64,000 nt of DNA. It comes from DAOUAT01 sp964551735. GTDB lineage: Bacteria > Chloroflexota > Anaerolineae > CG2-30-64-16. Shown in pieces: positions 25,815-33,694 of the stretch. The stretch is from the NCBI GenBank assembly GCA_964551735.1, contig CAZKEF010000013.1, positions 62,001-126,000 of the forward strand, written 5' to 3'. The notes beneath the pieces were generated by a model that saw nothing but the letters and a program-made list of their open reading frames with translations, had not been told where the DNA came from and ran no database searches. Made by a program: the position numbers and the translations under genes. Within the stretch, counting starts at the first letter, position 1, and each line of letters begins with the position of its first letter.

Positions 25815-27902
25815 ATGTCACACATAACCACACTTCTGAAGGCTACGCTCATCGCCCTATTCATCCTCTTAGCCGCCGGACAGGCTCGCAGTGTTTCTGC
25901 AGGGGACAATATTTGGACCCGCATGGGACCCGAAGGCGGAAACGTCGGCCTCTCGGCAATTGACCCGGTGAATCCTGATATTCTCTATGCGTCAACATCG
26001 GCTGGTCCGTACAAGAGCACGGACGGCGGCACAAGTTGGGAGGCGATCCCTGGCTTGCCCGCTGATAGTGGTGCCCTGGCGATCGATCCACAAACGCCGA
26101 CGACTCTTTACGCATTGACATCCGACGACGGCGTCTTCAAGAGCACGGATGGCGGCGTCAGTTGGAAGGCAGTCAATACCGGGCTACCTGCTACCTGTGA
26201 CGTCACTTTCCTGGCGTTTGATCCGGTGAGTCCTGATATCCTCTATGCGTGGACTTGGGGATGCGGGATATACAAAAGCACAACCGGAGGTGGCCACTGG
26301 TACCCGATCAACACCGGCCTGACCAGTCAATATGTCCTCAGGGTGGTGATCGACCCGCTGACAACAGCCACCCTCTATGCGGGGACATATGGCGGAGGCG
26401 TGTTCAAGAGCACAGACAGCGGTGAAAACTGGATCGCGATCAACAATGGCCTGTCTGACACCAATGTTGGCGGCCTGGCAGTCAACCCGGTAACGCCGAC
26501 CACCCTGTATGCGAGGACTTGGGGTAGTGGGGTGTTCAAGAGTACAGATGGCGGTGAAAATTGGATCGCGATCAACAATGGCTTGCCTATTCATGAACTT
26601 GATAGCTCGGCCTTGGCCATCGATCCAATGAGGCCAGACACCCTCTATACGACGACATACGGTGGGGGCGTGTTCAAGAGCACCGATGGGGGGGACCATT
26701 GGGCCGCGATTAACACTGGCCTGACGAGCAAGTATGTTTACTCTGTAAGGATCGCCCCGGCGAGTTCTGACACCCTCTACGTGGGGACTTGGGGCGGGGG
26801 TGCGTTCAAGAGCACGAACGGTGGCGGCAACTGGATCGCGATCAACAATGGCCTGCCCATGGCCGATGTTGACGTTCATGCCGTGGCGATAGACCCGCTG
26901 ACACCGTCCACCCTCTATGCGGCAATAGGTGGTGGCGGTGTGTACAAAAGCGCCGACAGTGGCTTGACTTGGATGGCGGCCAGCACTGGCCTTACGGAGA
27001 CTTCGGTTTCAACACTGGCGATTGACCCGGTGACGCCGGCCATCCTCTATGCGGGAACATGGGGAGGCGGTGTGTTCAGGAGCGCGGATGGCGGCGACAA
27101 TTGGAGTTCGGTTAATAACGGCCTGACCGATGCCTGCATTAGTATCCTTGCAATTGACCCGGTGACGCCGACCACCGTCTATGTAACGACATTCAGCGGC
27201 GGCGCTTTCAAGACCACAGCCACAGATAGTGATGTCCTTTGGACCCCGATCAACACCGGAGTGCCGGCGGAGTGCCGTATTACTGTCCTGGCGATCAACC
27301 CGGTGACAACAACAACTCTGTATGCGGGAACAGCCTGCGGAACGTCATTAAGGGCCTCCGTGTTCAAGAGCACTGACGGCGGTGACAGTTGGAGCCAGGC
27401 TGGAGACCCGATCGACCTCATCGGTATCCAATCCCTTGTACTTGACCCGAAGGCGCCGGATGTTGTGTACGCCTCGACAACCACGAGCGGTATATGGAAA
27501 AGTGAGGATGGTGGTCAGACCTGGAACAATTCCAGTATCGGTCTGGCAGTTCCAGGAACTGGGGTGCTGGCGATTGATCCGAAGACGCCGGCTACTCTCT
27601 ACGTCTCGAATGCCGGCGTGGCCAAGAGCACCAATGGCGGCGCAAGCTGGCGCGCACTCAATGCCGGACTTCCCACTACCGGTGTCTCCGCTCTGGCGGT
27701 TGACCCGATGGCACCGCTGAATCTTTACGCAGGGACGGGTCGTGGCTTATTTGCAATTCAACAAGCGGACATGAAGTATCGGACTTACCTGCCGCTAATC
27801 TCGTTCCCTCCCCGAAATTCGACGCCAGTTCTTACACCGACGCCTACCGCCCTGCCGGAACCGACCAAAGCGCCCGAGCCAACGGCTGTCCCTGCACCGT
27901 AG
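25815..27902 (+). CDS. Secreted BNR/Asp-box beta-propeller protein
   Basis: 695 aa. Signal peptide at 1-26. About 13 repeats of roughly 45-50 residues, each with a [FY]KS[TA][DN]GG..W Asp-box and a strand of the form LAIDPxTPTTLYAGT, make a sortilin/YCF48-like propeller. There is no sialidase arginine triad, so the fold rather than sialidase activity is supported. After the propeller comes YLPLISF and a Pro/Thr linker to the end (TPTPTALPEPTKAPEP). Neighbouring repeats are very similar at DNA level. GGAG precedes the start by 7 bases. Confidence 0.87.
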   Translation: MSHITTLLKATLIALFILLAAGQARSVSAGDNIWTRMGPEGGNVGLSAIDPVNPDILYASTSAGPYKSTDGGTSWEAIPGLPADSGALAIDPQTPTTLYALTSDDGVFKSTDGGVSWKAVNTGLPATCDVTFLAFDPVSPDILYAWTWGCGIYKSTTGGGHWYPINTGLTSQYVLRVVIDPLTTATLYAGTYGGGVFKSTDSGENWIAINNGLSDTNVGGLAVNPVTPTTLYARTWGSGVFKSTDGGENWIAINNGLPIHELDSSALAIDPMRPDTLYTTTYGGGVFKSTDGGDHWAAINTGLTSKYVYSVRIAPASSDTLYVGTWGGGAFKSTNGGGNWIAINNGLPMADVDVHAVAIDPLTPSTLYAAIGGGGVYKSADSGLTWMAASTGLTETSVSTLAIDPVTPAILYAGTWGGGVFRSADGGDNWSSVNNGLTDACISILAIDPVTPTTVYVTTFSGGAFKTTATDSDVLWTPINTGVPAECRITVLAINPVTTTTLYAGTACGTSLRASVFKSTDGGDSWSQAGDPIDLIGIQSLVLDPKAPDVVYASTTTSGIWKSEDGGQTWNNSSIGLAVPGTGVLAIDPKTPATLYVSNAGVAKSTNGGASWRALNAGLPTTGVSALAVDPMAPLNLYAGTGRGLFAIQQADMKYRTYLPLISFPPRNSTPVLTPTPTALPEPTKAPEPTAVPAP

Positions 27903-28010
27903 CAGGTGCAGGCGCCAAGCGGTAGCAATCAATGTGGGGTGAAGCGTCCGCCCAAAGAGAGGCTGCCGCGGCGCCTCACCCCGCTTTCACACGAACGAAG
28001 GGGAAATCCA

Positions 28011-30314
28011 ATGAGGTGGCTCTTCTGCTCACTGCTGTTGGTCATCAGCCTGGCCTTCGTGCTGGCGGCCGCGCCGGGAGACACGGCCTCGGCGGAAGCT
28101 CCTGCCCTCGCTAACCTGGCGCGCGACCACCCGGCCTTCTGCTCATCCATCCAAGACACATGCACTCTGTGCCGATATGCGACGGACGGCGACCTCGCAA
28201 CACGCTGGAGCAGCGAATTCAGCGATCCGCAATGGATTTACGTGGACCTGGGCGCGCTGGCGCGCATCGAACGGGTAGTCCTACGCTGGGAGACGGCCTA
28301 CGGCCAGGCTTGCCAGGTTCAGACCTCCTATGACGCCGTCACCTGGACCGATATTTACAGCACGACTGTTGGGGATGGCGAAGTTGACGATCTGATCGTG
28401 TCCGGCGCGGGCCGCTATGTGCGGGTCTATGGCACGGCGCGTGGCCGGGAGTGGGGCTACTCACTGTGGGAGTTCGAGGTCTACGGTCGGTCGGCGCTGA
28501 CCTACCTGCCCCTGGTGCTGCGCAGTTTCCCGCCGCCTGCCTTCACGCCCACGCCGACGCCATCACCCATCGGCGAACCGCGGCCGGTCAGCATCCTGCT
28601 GGATGACTTTAGCCCGCAGCCCCAACAGGGGGCAACGGTCTATCCCTTCAACCGTCTGGGCGGCGACCGTGGGGCGATCAACGACGCCATCTTGGCCTGG
28701 GGCCAGGGTCAGGTCACCACCACGGTCTCCTCCGGCAACACCTGGGGCGGGGCCTGGATGAGCCTGAACCATCCGCTCCGTGAAGGTCTGCCCATCAACT
28801 TCTCCGCGATCCTGCCCGCGCAGATCCAATCAGAATACCAGAGCCAGATCACGGGCATCAGCGCGCGGATCGCGACCGGCACGCCGGGCACGACCCTCCG
28901 CCTGGAACTCAAGGATTACGGCGCGTTTCGTTGGACGCACGAGATCGTCCTGACCGGCGGGGCACAGGACATCCGTTCTGACCTGCCGGCCCTGGGCGAG
29001 ATCAACGAGCTGGTGTGGGTGCTGGATCGCGCGGCGCCCGGCGACTTCGTGGTGCTCGACAGCATCGCGTTCACCGCCACCACCCGGATCGTAGACACGG
29101 CCACCGCTGCGTTCACCTGGAGCTACGGCCAACTCCTGAACAATTGGAACCCGGTCACGGGGCTGGTGCGTGACAAGGCACGGGATGCCAGCGGGGAATT
29201 CGATGCGGTGCAAGCCACAGGCAGCCTGGCTGCGGCGACCGCCCAGGCCGAACAGCTCGGCATCGTCTCGCGCGCCGACGCGATCCAGGTCGTGCGCACC
29301 ATCAGCGACACGTTGCTGCTCGACCTGCCCCGCTTCCACGGCCTGTGGCCCCACTGGACCAGCACATCGCCCGACGGCGCCCCCGTGATCGTCTGGGGCA
29401 CCGAATGGTCTTCGATAGACACGGTCATCGCCGCCATCGGGCTGCTGATCGCGCAGCAGGCGCTTGGGCTGGAGACTGCCGGCACAGAGCAGTTGCTGCG
29501 CGACATTGATTGGGAGGATCTGACCCGGCCGGACGGCCTGATCTCGATGGGCTACACTTATGATGGCGTGAGGATCCCCTGGGCCTGGGACACCTTCGGC
29601 GGTGAGGGCTGGCTGGTTGCGCTGGCGTATGCCGCGGCCACCGGCGATGTGGCGCCGTTGACCTACCCATCGCCGCCCACGGCCAACGGCTCAGGCTTCA
29701 TTGATGAGCTGGCCTGGCTCTTCGCACCCCCGCCCGCCGGGCGGGATTACTGGGGAACGGATTGGGCAGCGTATCGCCGGAGGGCCGCGGACAGGCAGAT
29801 CCGCTACTACCCGTCCAACTATCCCCGCTCTTGCTTCGCGCAGCTTGAGTTGTTCGGCCTGTCGGCCGCCGAAGCGCCGGATCCTTCATTGGCGCCGCCG
29901 AATTGCATCTACCAGGCTTTCGGGGTGGGAGGCCGCGATCCGTGCGCCAACGACGGCGCCGGGCTGCTGGGCGCGCCGGTCGTGGTCCCGCACTATGCGG
30001 GGTTGGTCGCTTCCCTCCGGCCGGTCGAGGCGACTGCGATGTGGGCATGGCTCATGGCGGGTGGGTTCCTCTCACCGCTGAATAACGTGGAAAGCCTGAT
30101 GTTCCCGCCAGATGCGACGTGTGATTACGACGAGGTCGTTTGGAACCAGTTGAAGGGCTCCTGGAACCTGGCGCTCCAGACGTTGGGCTGGGGGCGCTCC
30201 CTGGCTCAACAACAGAGACAGATGCCCGTCCTGTGGCAGGCGGCGCTGGCGAATGTGTTCTTGCGGGGAGGGTATGACCTGTTGGCGCCCGATGGTCCCG
30301 CTCTTGGTTTCTGA
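28011..30314 (+). CDS. F5/8C + CBM-like + glucoamylase-like secreted protein
   Basis: 767 aa. Start at ATG 28011 (AAGGGGA upstream); the signal peptide covers about 1-30. Residues about 35-165 are an F5/8 type C (discoidin) domain (ATDGDLATRWSSEF, DPQWIYVDLGALARIERVVL, GRYVRVYGTARG). The linker includes TYLPLVLRSF and a TPTPTPSP stretch. About 190-360 is a CIA30/CBM11-like sandwich. From about 365 the glucoamylase-like barrel is paralogous to the gene at 20279-22195. Probably a surface glycan hydrolase with two binding modules. No C-terminal anchor. Convergent with the GH127 gene 15 bp away. Confidence 0.87.
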   Translation: MRWLFCSLLLVISLAFVLAAAPGDTASAEAPALANLARDHPAFCSSIQDTCTLCRYATDGDLATRWSSEFSDPQWIYVDLGALARIERVVLRWETAYGQACQVQTSYDAVTWTDIYSTTVGDGEVDDLIVSGAGRYVRVYGTARGREWGYSLWEFEVYGRSALTYLPLVLRSFPPPAFTPTPTPSPIGEPRPVSILLDDFSPQPQQGATVYPFNRLGGDRGAINDAILAWGQGQVTTTVSSGNTWGGAWMSLNHPLREGLPINFSAILPAQIQSEYQSQITGISARIATGTPGTTLRLELKDYGAFRWTHEIVLTGGAQDIRSDLPALGEINELVWVLDRAAPGDFVVLDSIAFTATTRIVDTATAAFTWSYGQLLNNWNPVTGLVRDKARDASGEFDAVQATGSLAAATAQAEQLGIVSRADAIQVVRTISDTLLLDLPRFHGLWPHWTSTSPDGAPVIVWGTEWSSIDTVIAAIGLLIAQQALGLETAGTEQLLRDIDWEDLTRPDGLISMGYTYDGVRIPWAWDTFGGEGWLVALAYAAATGDVAPLTYPSPPTANGSGFIDELAWLFAPPPAGRDYWGTDWAAYRRRAADRQIRYYPSNYPRSCFAQLELFGLSAAEAPDPSLAPPNCIYQAFGVGGRDPCANDGAGLLGAPVVVPHYAGLVASLRPVEATAMWAWLMAGGFLSPLNNVESLMFPPDATCDYDEVVWNQLKGSWNLALQTLGWGRSLAQQQRQMPVLWQAALANVFLRGGYDLLAPDGPALGF

Positions 30315-30329
30315 GGATGCGCAACACCG

Positions 30330-32294
30330 TTAGCCTCTGACCCACACCGCCATCTGCGATTCGCCCCGGTTCCCCCACAACGCATACGGGATGGCGGTAA
30401 TGGGCTGGCCGGTGACCGTCTGGCCGCGCAGCGCCATAATGCCGCCCAGCAGCTCCGGCGCGGGCTCGGCCCGCAGGCTGGTGGGGTCAACCTGGGCCGC
30501 AAAGAGGTCCACGCCGGGGTTGTCGGGGCTTTCCAGGCAGTAGACCAGCGGCCCGCGCGTCAGCGCGACCTTGCCCGCGTGCCCGCACACCCGCGGCCCC
30601 GCCCGCCGCAGCATGACCGGCAGCATGAACGCCAGCCGGATCTCGTCGCCGGCCCGCCAGCGGCGGCGCACCGTAGCCCAGGCGGCCCCGCGCGGGTCGA
30701 ACCCGCCGGTCGCCTGTTCAGGCGGCTGCGGCCGCGGGGGCGGCTGGATCGGCTCACCGTTCACCAGGATGTCCGTCTGACCGGCCGCCCACGAGGGCAC
30801 GCGCAGGTGGATGCCGAACTCGGCCGGCCGCGCGGGCGCCAGCCGCACCACGACCTCCCCATCCCACGGCAGCCCGGAGACGACCTCTACTTCGACCGGC
30901 ACGCCCACATCCATCCGCGCCCGGTTGCCGATCCACTGGTGGATGGTCAGATCAGCCCCGTTCACCGAATAGATGTAACGCCCCAGGTCGGCCCAGGTGC
31001 GGGCGAGGTTCGAGGGGCAGCACGGCACCGCGTACCACGGCTGCCGCGTCACCCCGCCCCGGCAGGCGAGTGGATTGTTATAGAAGTAGGCGTCGCCGGC
31101 CAGCCCCATGCCCACGGCCGCGGCATTGTAAAGCTGCCACTCCACCAGGTCGCTGTACTGCGCCTCCCCGGTCAACTGCGCCATCTGCCAGCCCCAGAAG
31201 ATGCTCGCCAGCGCCGCGCACGTCTCGGCATAGGCATATTCGGGGTCCAGCTCGTCATCCCGGCCGAAGCCCTCCAGCGCGGGCAGCGCGCCCAACCCGC
31301 CCGTCACATACATGCGCCGGGCCACCATCCGCTCCCAGGCCGCTTCCAGCGCCGGCAGCAGGCTCGGATCCCCGTCAAGGCGCGCCAGCATGGCGATCGC
31401 GGTCTGCAGATAGCCGAAGCGCACCGCGTGCCCAACGGGCACGGTCTGCCGGCGGATCGGCGTGTGCTGCTGGAAATAGTTGCCCGACAGCGCGCTGGCT
31501 AACCAGCGCAGGTGTGCGCCGCGCGGGTGTGGGGCCGCGTTGCCCGGCGGCAGCCGGTAGGGGACATAGTCCGGGTGCGCGGCCAGGTACGCTTGCCTGC
31601 CAGCAGTCACCTGGCGGCCCCGCGCGGCCACGTTGCGCATCTGGCGCAGCAGCTTGAGCCCGAAGAGCTTCGTCCGCCCGCGCTGCTCCAGGAAGTGTCG
31701 CGCCAGGTCGCGATAGGGTGCGTGGCCGGTGGCGCGGTACAAGCGCAGCAGCGCGATCTCGACCTCCTCGTGGCCTGGTGTGCGCTCCGGCCCGGCGCCG
31801 AGGAAATCGCGCACCAGCAGGTCAGCGGCCTTGCGCGCAATCGCCAGCAGGTCGGCCCGGCCGGTGGCCTCGTGGTGCGAGACGCCCGCCTCGACCAGGT
31901 GGCCGTGGCAGTAGAGCTCGTGCTCGATCTGCAAATTGGCCCAGCGCACGGCGGGGAAGTGGATCTGGTTGTAGGTGAACAGGTAGCCGTCGGCGGTTTG
32001 CGCGCGGCCCAGCAGCGCGATGAAGTCATCCATCAGCCCGGCCAGCCCCGGATCGGGCCGGTCGCGGTAGACCCGGCTGGCCGCGTCCAGCCATTTGTAC
32101 GCGTCCGAGTCGGCGAAGAACCAGCCCTCGCGCCAGCCCTCCAGCTCGCCGGCCGCGATGCGGAAGTTGGCGATGCACCCGCTGGCCTCCAGTTGGTCCC
32201 ACTGATGGGGGATGGCGCGGGACGCGTTGACCTGGAGGCGCGGGGACCAGAAAGGGTCGTGGATGACGATTTGTATGGGTGACAGTTCGTCCAT
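30330..32294 (-). CDS. GH127-family glycoside hydrolase (beta-L-arabinofuranosidase-like)
   Basis: 654 aa, no signal peptide, so cytoplasmic. The alpha/alpha barrel has YAYAETCA with Glu357 and Cys359, and PCCPSN with Cys425-Cys426. In the HypBA1 enzyme the matching Glu-Cys-Cys-Cys set binds zinc, and one Cys of the last pair acts as nucleophile. VTGGLGALPALEGFG is the conserved acid/base neighbourhood. Probably removes beta-L-arabinofuranosyl residues, but some GH127 relatives act on other sugars. 6 bp after an Fe-S protein gene and in the same direction. Confidence 0.88.
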   Translation of the reverse strand: MDELSPIQIVIHDPFWSPRLQVNASRAIPHQWDQLEASGCIANFRIAAGELEGWREGWFFADSDAYKWLDAASRVYRDRPDPGLAGLMDDFIALLGRAQTADGYLFTYNQIHFPAVRWANLQIEHELYCHGHLVEAGVSHHEATGRADLLAIARKAADLLVRDFLGAGPERTPGHEEVEIALLRLYRATGHAPYRDLARHFLEQRGRTKLFGLKLLRQMRNVAARGRQVTAGRQAYLAAHPDYVPYRLPPGNAAPHPRGAHLRWLASALSGNYFQQHTPIRRQTVPVGHAVRFGYLQTAIAMLARLDGDPSLLPALEAAWERMVARRMYVTGGLGALPALEGFGRDDELDPEYAYAETCAALASIFWGWQMAQLTGEAQYSDLVEWQLYNAAAVGMGLAGDAYFYNNPLACRGGVTRQPWYAVPCCPSNLARTWADLGRYIYSVNGADLTIHQWIGNRARMDVGVPVEVEVVSGLPWDGEVVVRLAPARPAEFGIHLRVPSWAAGQTDILVNGEPIQPPPRPQPPEQATGGFDPRGAAWATVRRRWRAGDEIRLAFMLPVMLRRAGPRVCGHAGKVALTRGPLVYCLESPDNPGVDLFAAQVDPTSLRAEPAPELLGGIMALRGQTVTGQPITAIPYALWGNRGESQMAVWVRG

Positions 32295-32300
32295 CGCCCC

Positions 32301-33383
32301 TCACAGCACCTGCTCCAGCGCGATCCCGCGCGTCGCGGCCCGCGCGGCGCGCCAGTCCGCGTCCGTGACCGGCGGGGGCAGCACCTCTGCCTCGGGCCGG
32401 CGCACCAACGCCAACGCGTCCTCCGGGCAGACCGGCACGCAGACGCCGCACCCCACGCAGCGGACGGCATCCACCTGGATGATGTCCGCCAACGTCAAGG
32501 CGCCGAACGCGCACTGGTCTAGGCACGCGCCGCAGGCGTGACACGCCTCGGCATCCACCTGGTTGACGAACGCGGAGCGGGCCACGACGTTCGCCATGCC
32601 CAGCTCGGCCAGGCCGCGCAGGATGCCGCAGCTACAGGTGCAGCAGTTGCAGATGTACCAGAGGCCCTCCTGGCTGTTGCTGACCGAATGCACCAGCCCG
32701 GCCTCGGCCGCGCGGCGCAGGGTGGCCATGGCCTCCTCCTGGGTCAGGCTGCGAACCTGGGGGGCGTTGTCGAACGCGCCGGGCACAGGGCTAAGCGTCA
32801 TGCAGACGTCCAGCGGATGGCCGCACGGCTCGCCGATGAGCGCCTTCTGCTTGCGGCAGATACAGTCCACCACGCCCCAGGCCCGGTTGGCTGCCACGAT
32901 CTCAGCCGCGCTCTCGTAAGGCCGCACTTCCATGTCCACGCGCACGGTGCGCTCGATCGGGATCACCCGATGCGCCGGCGGCGCGGCAGTCAGCGCCCGG
33001 CCGAAGGTTTGGCGGTAGTAGTCCTCGAACAGCCGCGCCAGCTCGGCATCCATCGTAGACGCCTGCATCTCGTAGAAGCCCACCACGAACGGCATGATGC
33101 CGTAGCCCAGCCCACGGCCATCAGCGGCCCGGCCGGCCTGGATGAGCCCGCGGCGCGCCAGGCTCTTGAGCTGCGCAGCGACCGCCTTGGGATCACCGGC
33201 GACGCGGGCCGCGATCTCGGCCGGAGGCTCCAGGGTCAGGCGCAGGACCGCAGTCAGCGCGGCCTCCTCCGGCGTGAAGAGCTTCGCCAGCAGGCGCAGC
33301 TCCGCGCCGTCGGCCGCGGGCGGGAAGCCGTTGGGTAGCGCGTCCAGACGCGCAGCCAGGCGTTGGTAAGGGGTGTCGGTCAT
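32301..33383 (-). CDS. Winged-helix and 4Fe-4S ferredoxin domain protein
   Basis: 360 aa from ATG 33383 (GGGAG seven bases before it). Residues about 10-100 form a winged helix (LLAKLFTPEEAALTAVLRL, QLKSLARRGLIQ). The middle has several Cys motifs (CICRKQKAL, CNCCTCSCGIL). The C-terminal part has two ferredoxin clusters: CHACGACLDQC and CVGCGVCVPVC, then P. This matches 4Fe-4S dicluster proteins of unknown redox partner. Its pairing with a GH127 gene, 6 bp away, is unusual. Could sense redox and regulate, or carry electrons; the sequence does not decide. Confidence 0.8.
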   Translation of the reverse strand: MTDTPYQRLAARLDALPNGFPPAADGAELRLLAKLFTPEEAALTAVLRLTLEPPAEIAARVAGDPKAVAAQLKSLARRGLIQAGRAADGRGLGYGIMPFVVGFYEMQASTMDAELARLFEDYYRQTFGRALTAAPPAHRVIPIERTVRVDMEVRPYESAAEIVAANRAWGVVDCICRKQKALIGEPCGHPLDVCMTLSPVPGAFDNAPQVRSLTQEEAMATLRRAAEAGLVHSVSNSQEGLWYICNCCTCSCGILRGLAELGMANVVARSAFVNQVDAEACHACGACLDQCAFGALTLADIIQVDAVRCVGCGVCVPVCPEDALALVRRPEAEVLPPPVTDADWRAARAATRGIALEQVL

Positions 33384-33526
33384 TGGATGCTCCCTGGTTA
33401 GTTTCCTCCTACGCTGAGGCCCCACGTTTTGCGCCATAACGGTTCGACGACCGATAAATGCTTCCATTCAGCCATTAGTGCTCTTTATGTGACTTTTCCG
33501 GTGGATTACAGCATCGATCCATCCTC

Positions 33527-33555
33527 ACTATACCATCAGTACCGATCCTAGACAA
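33527..33555 (-). promoter_or_regulatory. Promoter for the Fe-S protein and GH127 genes
   Basis: Minus strand TTGTCT, 17 bp, TATAGT. Leader of about 135 bases to the ATG at 33383. Confidence 0.5.
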
Positions 33556-33634
33556 AGCCCGTAAAACCCTGCCCGGTTTCTCAGCGTCGTGCAGGCCTTG
33601 CCCTGCAACCATTTCACCCCTGCCAACGTCATAT

Positions 33635-33663
33635 TTGCCAGCCGCGGTTATCCCGGCTATTAT
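33635..33663 (+). promoter_or_regulatory. Promoter of the class A PBP gene
   Basis: TTGCCA, 17 bp, TATTAT, about 30 bp before the start codon. Confidence 0.55.
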
Positions 33664-33694
33664 CGCGTTGATCTCATGAGGATGGATCTATCAT

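Larger units (their letters stand above)
33384..33694. other. Divergent intergenic region
   Basis: Holds one well-formed promoter in each direction (33527-33555 minus, 33635-33663 plus), otherwise nothing recognisable. Confidence 0.6.

Noticed and set aside
25815..27902. Intergenic tandem repeat or CRISPR
   Set aside because: The periodicity comes from coding BNR units in one open frame with a signal peptide.
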